The position numbers and the translations under genes were made by a program. A stretch of 64,000 bases of DNA from Limnoperna fortunei (taxonomy: Eukaryota > Mollusca > Bivalvia > Mytilida > Modiolidae). The notes under the pieces were generated by a model. That model had not been told where the DNA came from. It was given only the letters and a program-made list of their open reading frames with translations, and searched no databases. The DNA lies in assembly GCA_944474755.1 (NCBI GenBank), contig OX104122.1:16006641-16070640 (forward strand). Reading direction: 5' to 3'. This document shows, in pieces, positions 10,906 to 22,465 of this stretch (position 1 is the first letter of the stretch; every line of letters starts with the position of its first letter).

Positions 10906-12049
10906 ATTGCGATATTTAATAGACTCTCCATTGTTAAAAACTCATTATCTCCAAATCACAACGCTGGAAGCCAGCAGTGGATTTCAGAGAAAGTCTCAAG
11001 TGATAAATCAATCGTAAGTGTTAGAAGATCAAAGTGGCATTGTGAGTCAACACTTATGATTGGAATATGTTAGAAAGTTTAGAATTATTTTAATATGCTT
11101 GTTAACGAGTACTTTTGCATTATTTAAATAAAACTCAATTTATTGATACGGCACTACGTCGCAATCTTTCATCAACCTTGTCCTTGACGACACAGTTCGT
11201 TTTTTTTTCTATTTTCATCTGACATTAGCACTTATGTCTTGCGCATAAATTACACGACGTATGAATGTAATATACTTCACACTTTTTAGTGCTGTGGGGC
11301 CTTTTCCACCTTTTATCCTTAATTGGGTTTACCTGTCAACATTAAATGGTAACGTGGAATGATCTGATAATGTCATTAATGAAGCTGCAAGAAAAGAAGT
11401 AAAAGTACGTATACTACCACTTGCTAATATGACCAACCCGACAACACTAAACATTGTGTACTTATAATAAAGTGATGTAAATATAATAACAATACATAGT
11501 GCCATTTAACATTAAAAATAGTACTATTTTTCTCCACAAAGAAAAAAATGTACAAATATTTACATTATTACCCGATAATGTTATTTTGTTCGATTTTTCT
11601 TTGATAAAATTCCATATCGCGCTACTAACGTGATATGGATATTACTCGTCAATTACGAACGACAAGGAGGCGTCACATGGTTACAAAACCGAGACAAATA
11701 CTCTACTGTTTGTTTTATTTCCTTGATCTCAATATCCATAGCGCCGCAAGCGACTCTATGAATAATTTCAATCTTAGAAATATCTATATTTATCGCCACG
11801 AACTTCGCGACAAAAAATAAAGTAAAGTATGTCGCGTGCCGGTTTGTTGCAGTTACCCAGGATTTTAGAGGAATTGCTATATGAACGGTTTTTGAACGCC
11901 ACTCACAAAACCACAACGGCAGACTTGGGGCTGACCAACTTATTCGTGGTATAACAACCCTGTAACAAAATAATTCTTCCGTAAATGGCCGATTTCTGTT
12001 ACAGATGGCCCAGTACAGATGAGCTCAAGCGCACACATTTGTACTTGCT
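10906..12049. other. AT-rich DNA, no gene seen
   Basis: A small hairpin CCATATC...GATATGG lies at 11611-11637. Two short overlapping frames at 11635-11916 have no recognisable domain and I do not call them. Confidence 0.5.
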
Positions 12050-12148
12050 GCGACATCCAATCAAAACGCCAGAAAAAAGAACGTTGTTATGGAAGCATAA
12101 CAACGTTCTTGTTTGACGTTCTTGTTACCGGCGTTCTGATTGGACGTC
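12050..12148. mobile_element. Foldback palindrome with perfect 14-bp inner stem
   Basis: The outer arms CGACATCCAATCAAAACGCC and GGCGTTCTGATTGGACGTC pair. Inside, AGAACGTTGTTATG (12078-12091) and CATAACAACGTTCT (12096-12109) are perfectly complementary around GAAG. Non-coding, MITE-like. Confidence 0.75.
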
Positions 12149-12204
12149 AGAGACAATGGAGTCTAAAACAAATGGAGAGTCTATAGGTTATAGCTATGTG
12201 AAAG

Positions 12205-12400
12205 TTGTTGGTTTACGGAAGAAATATGTACTTTTATACGCTTTTGGGAAAGTCCGTGTGATCTTTCACTCCTGATAGAAATTTTTATGTCTTTTGGCTC
12301 GTTCGGCTGCGCTCCACTCGCGAAAAGACATAAAGTTTCTATCACTCGTAAAAGATCAACCGGTCTTTCCCCAAAACGTATGAAAGAACCTATTACAGTT
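12205..12400. mobile_element. Foldback element, second copy of the 10725 family
   Basis: Arms pair over roughly 80 bp: ACGCTTTTGGGAAAGTCCG...GATCTTTCACTCCTGATAG on the left against CTATCACTCGTAAAAGATC...GGTCTTTCCCCAAAACGT on the right, with TTATGTCTTTT/AAAAGACATAA nearest the loop. The loop contains GGCTCGTTCGGCTGCGCTCC. Outer ends and central words match the element at 10725. Confidence 0.75.
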
Positions 12401-12900
12401 AAATGGCGCACAACTGTACTGTAATATTACACTGATATTGAAACCCACTCACGTACACTTATAATATCACGATGTTATAAATAATATGGCTAGACATTTG
12501 ATGCTCCCTAAAATATACAGTGTATACCTTATGTAGGAATTTCACTATGTATATATGTCACTGGCTTTATCGAGAGTTACAATACCATACACTGGCAATA
12601 TTCACTTACCAATCTCTACTTGTGTCTGTATCAGACAATGCCACAATTCAAGTGACAAAGATGCCAGTATTGCATTTGTTTATATAATAGTGGGCGAGTC
12701 CAATCTGATGAATGCTAGGTTGTTTCATTATGAGGTGCCTTTGATTTATGATCAACTGAGTGTATCTATATCAAGAACTTGATTTAAGTGTGATGAACAT
12801 GAAATGGATGATAAAATGAACATGAAATGATGATGAATGAAAATGGGATGGGACACAAGGAAAATTAGGGGTAACGGATTTTAGATTGCCACTGGCAAAT
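12401..12900. other. AT-rich DNA, no gene seen
   Basis: A 75-codon plus-strand frame at 12555-12782 has no recognisable features; I do not call it. 12790-12850 is a loose GATGAACATGAAATG repeat. Confidence 0.5.
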
Positions 12901-12910
12901 GGGAGGATGG

Positions 12911-13250
12911 ATAGGGTCGGGCAATTTAGCCTCCTGTAGCGGGATCGAAATCCCTACTCATAGCGAATGCTACAGCAGCGTTCTTTAACGTGCGAGGAAC
13001 GTGGCATTTTTCCCAACACGGTGCACTAATATGGTTTGCGGTCAGGTTTTCCGTATTATGGCCTGACAACCCCAGCTTGCCAGGGGTACCCCATTCAACC
13101 ACCTGGGGCACACATCCCAGTCGGTCTTTAGGCAAACCGACCTGACACGCCGGTCAGGGTACTGGGCGCTATTTAGTCGCCTTTTACGACAAGCTAGCGC
13201 GACTGCGGTTTATTCTTTTAGCCACCCGGATCCCGCACGGGGCTCCTTTG
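12911..13250 (-). repeat. GC-richer dispersed repeat or SINE-like unit (tentative)
   Basis: A 340-bp block clearly richer in G+C than its surroundings. On the minus strand it contains a hairpin core, GCGCTA...TAGCGC (13166-13200) enclosing GTCG/CGAC around a TAAAAGG loop, then balanced words such as CCTGACCGGCGTGTCAGG, and ends with GATTTCGATCCCGC, which resembles a pol III B box. There is no clear A box and no tail. I think it is a dispersed element, but class and ends are uncertain. The minus-strand open frame here (12926-13135) shows no protein-like features. Confidence 0.4.
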
Positions 13251-13747
13251 GTAAGAACATTCTAGTGTTGTGCTTCGCTTAGAATGGTGATGTAAGTGGA
13301 AATACCTGGCAAACGTTTTCAAAAGGCGCATAATTTTATCATATATAAAAGATGAATTGATAGTTTTTAGTTAGATTTTATCGATTTTTCACACGCGGAT
13401 ACGTGATGGGAACAGTCAATCAAATGGACAACTTTAATACAACTAACCTTTAATGACTTAAATAACTGAACAGTTTTACATAAACAAGAAAACAGAAAAC
13501 TTTGACGAAAATAACAAAAAATATTTTCTAGCAATTCCTTTGAAAAAATAAAATCCCGTTGGTGGAGTTGTCATCTTGTAATACGGAAGGCTGACGGATG
13601 GCCATATCATGTACACGTTATAGGCTTAAAGAGTGTAGATTGTAGCCTCTACAAAAAGCTTAATTCTCCGCAACTACTTTTTTCCCCTTACTTTTTAAGT
13701 TGCAGTCAAAATTGTGTTTCTGATGTCCGAGTTTTTTCCGGTCGATT
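13251..13747. other. AT-rich DNA, no gene seen
   Basis: Nothing supportable beyond AT-rich sequence. Confidence 0.5.
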
Positions 13748-15055
13748 TATATGTATTGGTTACGAAAATTCCATCGTCACACGCTAGTACACATGTACTA
13801 TGTCTATGTCTACGATTCACCCCGGTTAATGAAGCTATATTTTTATATAGCGGATTTGGCCGAGGGGTCTAGACCGCTGGACAAAGTGCAGGCGATTTGG
13901 AGCCACAGTGTCACAACGGTGTGAGTTCGAATCCCGCTGAGGGTAAACAAAAATTAGACAGTGTTAAAAATCTAATTCAAAATTCAAACAGTGTTGGGCT
14001 TAATTTGTAGAAGTTTATATAAAAATTTGATATTAACCCTGTATTTCTGATGTTTCAGAAATCCGCTGGATAGATATATTATATGGTTGTCACAATACTT
14101 AGACGTTTGTATATAATTTACTTACTGTGACTGAATGACAAGTAACTTTGTCATCCTATATAATATATACAAAAATGCTGAATTAGATTACTGTCAAATT
14201 AATATGTATTGGTTACGAAAATTTCATCGTCACACGCTAGTACACATGTACTATGTCTATGTCTTCGATTAACCCCGGTTAATGAAGCTATATGTACATG
14301 TACTATGTCTATGTCTACGATTCACCCCGGTTAATGAAGCTATATTTTTATATAGCGGATTTGGCCGAGGGGTCTAGACCGCTGGACAAAGTGCAGGCGA
14401 TTTGGTGCCACAGTGTCACAACGGTGTGAGTTCGAATCCCGCTGAGGGTAAACAAAAATTTGACAGTGTTAAAAATCTAATTCAAACAGTGTTGGGCTTT
14501 ATTTGTAGAAGTTTATATAAAAATTTGATATTAACCCTGTATTTCTGATGTTTCAGAAATCCGCTGGATAGATTTATTATATGGTTGTCACAATACTTAG
14601 ACGTTTGTATATAATTTACTTACTGTGACTGAATGACAAGTAACTTTGTCATCCTATATAATGTATACAAAAATGCTGAATTAGATTACTGTCAAATTAA
14701 TATGTATTGGTTACGAAAATTCCATCGTCACACGCTAGTACACATGTACTATGTCTATGTCTTCGATTAACCCCGGTTAATGAAGCTATATTTTTATATA
14801 GCGGATTTGGCCGAGGGGTCTAGACCGCTGGACAAAGTGCAGGCGATTTGGTGCCACAGTGTCACAACGGTGTGAGTTCGAATCCCGCTGAGGGTAAACA
14901 AAAATTTGACAGTGTTAAAAATCTAATTCAAACAGTGTTGGGCTTAATTTGTAGAAGTTTATATAAAAATTTGATATTAACCCTGTATTTCTGATGTTTC
15001 AGAAATCCGCTGGATAGATATATTATATGGTTGTCACAATACTTAGACGTTTGTA
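13748..15055 (+). repeat. Tandem array of three ~450-500-bp tRNA-like (SINE-type) units
   Basis: The unit begins ATATGTATTGGTTACGAAAA at about 13746, 14201 and 14699. Each has a palindromic-looking lead-in (GAAGCTATATTTTTATATAG), a tRNA-like head, a unique body (TTGATATTAACCCTGTATTT) and ends around GTTTGTATATA. The head-start landmarks are 13851, 14356 and 14802, so spacings are 505 and 446 bp; the longer spacing is explained by a 59-bp duplication before copy 2 (TGTACATGTACTATGTCTAT is repeated). The third copy is cut off near 15055. Confidence 0.93.
13850..13945 (+). repeat. tRNA-Leu-like head of SINE unit 1
   Basis: An A-box-like TGGCCGAGGGGTCTA and a B-box-like GTGTGAGTTCGAATCCC are spaced as in a class II (long variable arm) tRNA. 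The A-box region and CGCTGGAC closely follow tRNA-Leu/Ser patterns. The acceptor ends do not pair (GCGGATT against GCTGAGGG), so this is a tRNA-derived pol III promoter region rather than a working tRNA. The same head recurs at 14355-14450 and 14801-14895. Confidence 0.75.
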
Positions 15056-15621
15056 TATATATATCTGGGGTAAGAAATATCGCCACACCCCACCCTAAAG
15101 TGCATCTTAGCGGTCCCAAATACGAATTATATTAACACTATAATGCATCAATCAAGAATAAAAAACAGTTTTTTAAAGATCTGTGTTTCTTCAGTTCAAC
15201 ATGTCGTAAAAATAAATTACGTCATACAATTGACAATGTGTCGTAATTACTGTGAAAGTTTATACGGCTTCTTAAATCCTGTTAAAGTTATTTACTATAG
15301 AGATGATCGACATTAAAACTTATTACTAGTGACACTTACAAATCTTCCGATCCCTCATTTCTCTTGACTTGTACAATGGTTAAAAAATAGTGACCTTTGT
15401 ATACAGGAAAACGGCATAAAATTAACCCTTCTGAATAAAACTAAAATCAAATTATCAGGTGTTTTTCAAATTAAATTGGAAACAAAGTTAATACAATAAA
15501 CAATTAAATTTTCTTCCGTTTAATTTAAAAAAATTATCGAAGTATTATACAGTTCGCTTAATTTCAAAAATAAAATTTCTCTTTAGGGTAGATACAAGTA
15601 AGACGTCCAAAACCTTGCCAT
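15056..15621. other. AT-rich DNA, no gene seen
   Basis: No ORF, RNA gene or repeat that I can support before the 28-bp array begins. Confidence 0.5.
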
Positions 15622-18600
15622 CAGTAAACAGCACACTCCCTCCTTCCACCAGTAGACAGCACACTCCTTGCTTCCAATAGTAGACAGCACAATTTCTCCT
15701 TCCACTAGTAGACAGCACACTCCTTCCTTCCACCAGTAGACAGCGCACTCCCTCCTTCATCCAGTAGACGGCAGACTTCCTCCTTCCTCCAGTAGACAGC
15801 ACACTTCGTCCTTTGTCCAGTAGACAGCACACTCCTTTCTTCCAAAAGTAGACAGCACACTCCTTCCTCCAGTAGACCGCACACTTCCTCCTTTCTCCAG
15901 TAGACAGCACACTCCCTCCTTCAACCAGTAGACAGCACACTTCCTCTTTCCTCCAGTAGACAGCACACTTCCTCCTTCCTCCAGTAGACAGCACACTCCC
16001 TCCTTCCTCCAGTAGACAGCACACTCCCTCCTTCCTTCAGTATACAGCACACTTCCTCCTTCCACCAGTCGACAGCACACTCCCTCCTTCCTCCAGTAGA
16101 CAGCAAACTTCCTCCTTTCTCCAGTAGACAGCACACTTCCTCCTTCCACCAGTAGACAGAACACTTCCTCGTTCTCCAGTAGACAGGACACTCCCTCCTT
16201 CCACCAGTAGTCAGCACACTCCTTCCTTCCACCAGTAGACAGCACACTCCCTCGTTCCTCCAGTAGACAGCGCACTTCCTTCTTCCTCCAGTAGACAGCA
16301 CACTCCCTCCTTCCTCCAATAGACAGCACACTCCCTCCTTCCTTCAGTATACAGCACACTTCCTCCTTCCACCAGTCGACAGCACACTCCCTCCTTCCTC
16401 CAGTAGACAGCACACTTCCTCCTTCCACCAGTAGACAGAACACTTCCTCGTTCTCCAGTAGACAGCACACTCCCTCCTTCCACCAGTAGTCAGCACACTC
16501 CTTCCTTCCATTAGTAGACAGCACACTCCCTCTTTCCTCCAGTAGACAGCACACTCCCTCCTTCCTCCAGTAGACAGCACACTTCCTCCTTCCACCAGTA
16601 GACAGAACACTTCCTCGTTCTCCAGTAGACAGCACACTCCCTCCTTCCACCAGTAGTCAGCACACTCCCTCCTTCCACCAGTCGACAGCACACTCCCTCG
16701 TTCCTCCAGTAGACAGCACACTCCCTCCTTCCAACAGTAGACAGCACACTCTCTCCTTCCACCAGTAGACAGCACACTCCCTCCTTCCTCCAGTAGACAG
16801 CACACTCCCTCGTTCCTCCAGTAGACAGCACACTTCCTCCTTCACCAGTAGACAGCACACTCACTCCTTCTTCCAGTAGACAGCACACTTCCTCCTTCCT
16901 CCAGTAGACAGCACACTTCCTCCATCACCCGGAAAAAGCACACTCACTCCTTCCTCCAGTGTAAAGCACACTTCCTCCTTCCTCCAACAGACTTCCTTCT
17001 TCACCAGTAGACAGCACACTCACTCCTTCTTCCAGTAGACAGCACACTCACTCGTTCCTCCAGTAGACAGCACACTCACTCCTTCTTCCAGTAGACAGCA
17101 CACTTCCTCCTTCCTCCAGTAGACAGCACACTTCCTCCTTCACCTGTAAAAAGCACACTTACTCCTTTAGTAGACAGCACACTCCCTCCTTCCACCAGTG
17201 GACAGCACATTCCCTCGTTCCTCCAGTAGACAGCACACTTCCTCCTTCACCAGTAGACAGCACACTCACTCCTTCTTCCAGTAGACAGCACACTTCCTCC
17301 TTCCTCCAGTAGACAGCACACTTCCTCCTTCCTCCAGTAGACAGCACACTCCCTCCTTCCACCAGTGGACAGCACACTCCCTCTTTCCTCCAGTAGACAG
17401 CACACTTCCTCCTTCACGACAGCACAATCCATCCTTCCTCCAGTAGACAGCACACTCCCTCTTTCCTCCAGTAGACAGCACACTCCTTTCTCCAGTAGAC
17501 AGCACACTTCCTCCTTCCTCCAATAGACAGCACACTCCCTCCTTCATCCAGTAGACAGCACACTTCCTCCTTCACCAGTCAACAGCACACTCCATCCTTC
17601 CTCCAGTAGACAGCGTACTCCCTCCTTCCACCAGTAGACAGCACACTCTCTCTTTCCTCCAGTAGACAGCACACTCCCTCCTTCCTCCAGTAGACAGCAC
17701 ACTTGCTCTTTCACCAGTAGACAGCACACTCGCTCCTTCTACCAGTAGACAGCACACTCCCTCCTTCCACCAGTAGACAGCACTCCCCCTTCCTCCAGTA
17801 GACAGCACAATCCCTCCTTTCTCCATTGACAGCACACTTCCTCCTTTACCAGTAGACAGCACACTCACTCCTTCCTCCAGTAGACAGCACACTTCCTCCT
17901 TCCTCCAGTAGACAGCACACTTCCTCCTTCCTCCAGTAGACAGCACATCCTCCTTCACCAGTAGACAGCACACTCCCTCCTTCCTCCAGTAGACAGCACA
18001 CTCCTTCGTTCCTCCAGTAGACAGCACACTTCCTCCTTTACCAGTAGACAGCACACTCACTCCTTCCTCCAGTAGACAGCACACTTCCTCCTTCCTCCAG
18101 TAGACAGCACACTTCCTCCTTCCTCCAGTAGACAGCACATCCTCCTTCACCAGTAGACAGCACACTCCCTCCTTCCACCAGTAGACAGCACACTCCCTCC
18201 CTCCTCCAGTAGACAGCACACTCCTTCGTTCCTCCAGTAGACAGCACACTTCCTCCTTCACCAGTAGACAGCACACTCACTCCTTCCACCAGTGGACAGC
18301 ACACTCCCTCGTTCCTCCAGTAGACAGCACACTTCCTCCTTCACCAGTAGACAGCACACTTCCTCCTTCACCAGTCGACAGCACACTCCATCCTTCCTCC
18401 AGTAGACAGCACACTCCCTCCTTCCACCAGTAGACAGCACACTCCCTCTTTCCTCCAGTAGACAGCACACTCCCTCCTTCCTCCAGTAGACAGCACACTT
18501 GCTCCTTCACCAGTAGACAGCATACTCCCTCCTTCCACCAGTAGACAGCACACTCCCTCCTTCCACCAGTAGACAGCACACTTCCTCTTTCCACCAGTAG

Positions 18601-18706
18601 ACAGCACACTTCCTCTTTCCTCCAGTAGACAGCACACTCCCTCCTTCCACCAGTGGACAGCACACTATCTCGTTCCTCCAGTAGACAGCACACTCACTCC
18701 TTCCTA
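15622..18706. repeat. 28-bp pyrimidine-rich minisatellite, ~110 copies
   Basis: The consensus is CAGTAGACAGCACACTCC followed by CTCCTTCCTC. Variants alternate CCTCCAG/CCACCAG, CTTCCT/CTCCCT and GTTCCT, and a few units lost bases. Because 28 is not a multiple of three and the unit has no stop in any phase on the minus strand, all three minus frames stay open for long stretches and repeat the same 28-residue peptide; this is not evidence for a gene. Groups sharing the rare CCTCGTTCTCC variant recur at 280 and 168 bp (10 and 6 units), so blocks have been copied. Confidence 0.97.
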
Positions 18707-19749
18707 TTTTCGGTTATATTTCTCACTTTGATACTATATATATGAGATGTAAATGTAACAAAAAGTTTTACTTTAAAATTATGCATTAAAACAAAAAACT
18801 TAATTTAAGGAGCAAAATATCAAAAGTAAGCACATCAGAAGCTCGAACGTTTACGAAATGTGTTATTTAGACAAACATGACGCCACATTGCCTTTTTTTT
18901 ATATTGTAGCGTGAATGCTGGGTACTTAACCCTCATTTTTCTGCTGCAGTCATTTCTATATTTAAAAAAAATTATCAAGGGATGTTCATAACATTTCCCG
19001 TTTCATCAAAATACGTCATTTCGTTTGCTATGTTCGGTTTTTAATTTTTCTATACATGTCTTAAAGGCCAGAAAGTCTACGGTTTCTGTGTATAATGAAT
19101 TAATCATAGTATTGATTTGGTACTCACAGTAATGAATCTTTTCAAATAGGTCGTGACTGATTAAGTTAGATCATGTGGATTATCTATTACGAGTTTTTCT
19201 TTTATCAATATGTAAATATCTTATCTTTTCTTGGAAAATTGTCGTGTTATCTCATAATCACGTTGAGGAAGAATGTAATTGTTTGTCTCAATGCATTTAT
19301 TTCTGAACTAAGATGATTGAACACTTCTATTTTAAAGAATGTAAACAATTAAGTTAATATGTTACAGTCATAAACAAGAATAAAGTCTTACGTCGAGAAC
19401 TTACTGTGAACCTCGTTATAAAGAGATAATTGATTCCAGTCAGAATCAGTCGCTAAAGAAGGTCGAAAATACTTGGGCTGCTAAATATGTTCATGATTAA
19501 TAAGGTCAAAGCCTTGTTTCCAATGTTACAGCATTAGAACTTGTGTTTGTTTAGACCCTTTATACCCCATATGCAGCTTAAAAACGAGCTTTAATTGAGA
19601 TTTTATTAAACCCCTTTTCTTTTAAGAAGACGCAGAGAGGCAATATAAATACAAATATTAGTCCTGGCAAAACTCACTTGGTCGTCATTGATAAACAAAC
19701 AAAAAACCCAAACACATAATCGTCGGAAACCCACAACACTGTTCTCGCT
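18707..19749. other. AT-rich DNA, no gene seen
   Basis: Nothing supportable. Confidence 0.5.
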
Positions 19750-19965
19750 TTGCTACCACTTACCAACCGTGGCCGCACTTGCAGATATTTTCTCGTTTTC
19801 ATGAATATTCAATGTTCTATTTTGATTGGTTGGGTTAGGGCGAAGCGTTTAAACCAATCAAAATGTGTTTTCCTATAAACATCGTTCCGATTGGCTAATT
19901 AGATTTAAAAAATATTCATGAAAACGAGAAAATACAATCGTGCCACGGTCGGTAAGTGGTAGCGA
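19750..19965. mobile_element. 216-bp foldback (MITE-like) element
   Basis: The left arm GCTACCACTTACCAACCGTG...TATTTTCTCGTTTTCATGAA pairs with the right arm TTCATGAAAACGAGAAAATA...CACGGTCGGTAAGTGGTAGC. A second inner pair is TTTTGATTGGTT/AACCAATCAAAA. The arms are about 75 bp and differ at few positions. No coding potential; a MITE-like palindromic element by structure. Confidence 0.8.
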
Positions 19966-20370
19966 CGATATGACATATTAACATATGACGGTATTCCTAC
20001 CATGTAACCAGGCTCACATCCCCTTTGTAAACTAGACACAATTAGACGTCTTAAGAGTTGGTGAAATGTGTAACAAAACAAGAGTCAGTTGTTCCTTCTC
20101 TGGTATTTGTAATAGATTGTTTTATTGCAGAAAAGTGTTTTTATTTTTACAGTGCCCTAGAAACTCTAAATATAGGTCGTACACACGATAAATATGGCGA
20201 AAAACAGGAACATCTGCTGATGTCAAATACACGTGGTTCCCACTTCAAAAAAAGTAGGGATCACAGATAAAGGGGTTTCTTAAAAATTTTTTTTTTGACC
20301 ACCAAAGCCCATTTAACAGCAACTACGTATAGGTAGATTCTTGTCTTAAATAACGGTCTTCGTTTGGTTT
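19966..20370. other. No gene seen
   Basis: A 70-codon plus-strand frame at 20058-20270 has no domain, signal or homology that I recognise, and is not called. Confidence 0.5.
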
Positions 20371-22068
20371 CAGTAGTTAACATTTAGTGAATTGTCAGTA
20401 GTTAACATTTAGTGTATTGTCAGAAGTTAACATTTAGTGTATTGTCAGAAGTTAACATTTAGTGTATTGTCAGAAGTTAACATTTAGTGTATTGTCAGAA
20501 GTTAACATGTAGTGTATTGTCAGAAGTTAATATTTAGTGTATTGTCAGAAGTTAACATTTAGTGTATTGTCAGAAGTTAACATTTAGTGTATTGTCAGAA
20601 GTTAACATTTAGTGTATTGTCAGTAGTTAACATTTAGTGTATTGTCAGAAGTTAACATTTAGTGTAATGTCAGAAGTTAACATTTAGTGTAATGTCAGAA
20701 GTTAACATTTAGTGTATTGTCAGTAGTTAACATTTAGTGTATTGTCAGTAGTTAACATTTAGTGTATTGTCAGTAGTTAACATTTAGTGTATTGTCAGAA
20801 GTTAACATTTAGTGTATTGTCAGTAGTTAACATTTAGTGTATTGTCAGTAGTTAACATTTAGTGTATATTCAGTAGTTAACATTTAGTGTATTGTCAGTA
20901 GTTAAAATTTAGTGTATTGTCAGTAGTAAACATTTAGTGTATTGTCAGAAGTAAACATTTAGTGTAATGTCAGAAGTTAACATTTAGTGTAATGTCAGAA
21001 GTTAACATTTAGTGTACTGTCAGAAGTTAACATTTAGTGTAATGTCAGAAGTTAACATTTAGTGTATTGTCAGTAGTTAACATTTAGTGTATTGTCAGTA
21101 GTTAACATTTAGTGTATTGTCAGTAGTTAACATTTAGTGTATTGTCAGAAGTTAACATTTAGTGTATTGTCAGTAGTTAACATTTAGTGTATTGTCAGTA
21201 GTTAACATTTAGTGTATATTCAGTAGTTAACATTTAGTGTATAGTCAGTAGTTAACATTTAGTGTATTGTCAGTAGTAAACATTTAGTGTATTGTCAGAA
21301 GTAAACATTTAGTGTATTGTCAGTAGTTAACATTTAGTGTATTGTCAGTAGTTAACATTTAGTGTATATTCAGTAGTTAACATTTAGTGTATTGTCAGTA
21401 GTTAAAATTTAGTGTATTGTCAGTAGTTAACATTTAGTGTTTTGTCAGAAGTTAACATTTAGTGTATTGTCAGAAGTTAACATTTAGTGTATTGTCAGAA
21501 GTTAACATTTAGTGTATTGTCAGTAGTTAACATTTAGTGTATTGTCAGTAGTTAAAATTTAGTGTATTGTCAGTAGTTAACATTTAGTGTTTTGTCAGAA
21601 GTTAACATTTAGTGTATTGTCAGAAGTTAACATTTAGTGTATTGTCAGTAGTTAACATTTAGTGTTTTGTCAGTAGTTAACATTTAGTGTATTGTCAGTA
21701 GTTAACATTTAGTGTATATTCAGTAGTTACCATTTAGTGTATTGTCAGAAGTTAACATTTAGTGTATTGTCATTAGTTAACATTTAGTGTATTGTCAGTA
21801 GTTAACATTTAGTGTATTGTCAGTAGTTAACATTTATTGTATTGCCAGTAGTTAAATTTAGTGTATTGTCAGTAGTTAACATTTAGTGTATTGTCAGTAG
21901 TTAACATTTATTGTATTGTCAGTAGTTAAATTTAGTGTATTGTCAGAAGTTAACATTTAGTGTATTGTCAGAAGTTAACATTTAGTGTGTTGTCAGAAGT
22001 TAACATTTAGTGTATTGTCAGAAGTTAACATTTAGTGTATTGTCAGAAGTTAACATTTAGTGTAGTGT
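20371..22068. repeat. 25-bp minisatellite, ~67 copies
   Basis: The unit is GTCAG(A/T)AGTTAACATTT followed by AGTGTATT. Phase is kept exactly for the first 1.4 kb (units in register at 20401, 20701, 21001, 21301, 21601), then two 2-bp deletions (GTTAAATTTAG) occur near 21855 and 21927. The rare TATATTCAGTAG variant recurs near 20865, 21215 and 21365, multiples of 25 bp apart, so blocks have been re-copied. The core GTTAAC is palindromic. Confidence 0.97.
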
Positions 22069-22343
22069 CTAGTGTATTGCTACACTTCTGTGACATTTTG
22101 CGTTTAGGAACACGACGTAATCCACGATATCACTTCAATTCAAATACAGAATTCACAACTCTGTGTTGACATATTTTTGAATGAAAGACTCGGTGTACAG
22201 GAGCTGCCCAGCGCTTCCTCGGGTGGCGGATAGAAACCCTTTCTCGTTCTCTTGAACATACATTTTAAATTTCTTCTAACTTCCAGATTAACTTTAAATC
22301 TTTATTTTACCTTTTTTATAATTGCATGGCATATGTTTACTGA

Positions 22344-22465
22344 TGGGGGCCTTGGTGGCCGAGTTGTTATCGATAACGTGGTCTGTCAACACTGAGATTG
22401 CGGGTTCGATTCTCACTGCTGGCAGGGTGTACTCGACTCCAATCTTAATTGACAAGGATTGCCAG
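22344..22465 (+). mobile_element. SINE, tRNA-like head part (interrupted)
   Basis: A pol III A-box-like CTTGGTGGCCGAGTTG and B-box-like GCGGGTTCGATTCTCACTG, then GCAGGGTGTACTCGACTCC and ATTGACAAGGATTGCCAG. The same order occurs at 32639 and, partly, at 37955. The SINE stops at 22465 exactly where a TIR element starts; its 3' half resumes at 24784. Confidence 0.8.

Noticed and set aside
12926..13135. 69-codon minus-strand frame as a gene
   Set aside because: Lies wholly in a GC-rich dispersed-repeat-like block and shows no protein domain.
13850..14895. Three functional tRNA-Leu/Ser genes
   Set aside because: The A and B boxes are good but the acceptor arms do not pair and long flanks are co-repeated, so a tRNA-derived repeat is the better call.
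15545..18693. Long minus-strand open frames (up to 297 codons) with Cys-rich repeats
   Set aside because: They are the 28-bp minisatellite read in three equivalent frames; no start context, no non-repeat domain, and frames change wherever a unit has an indel.
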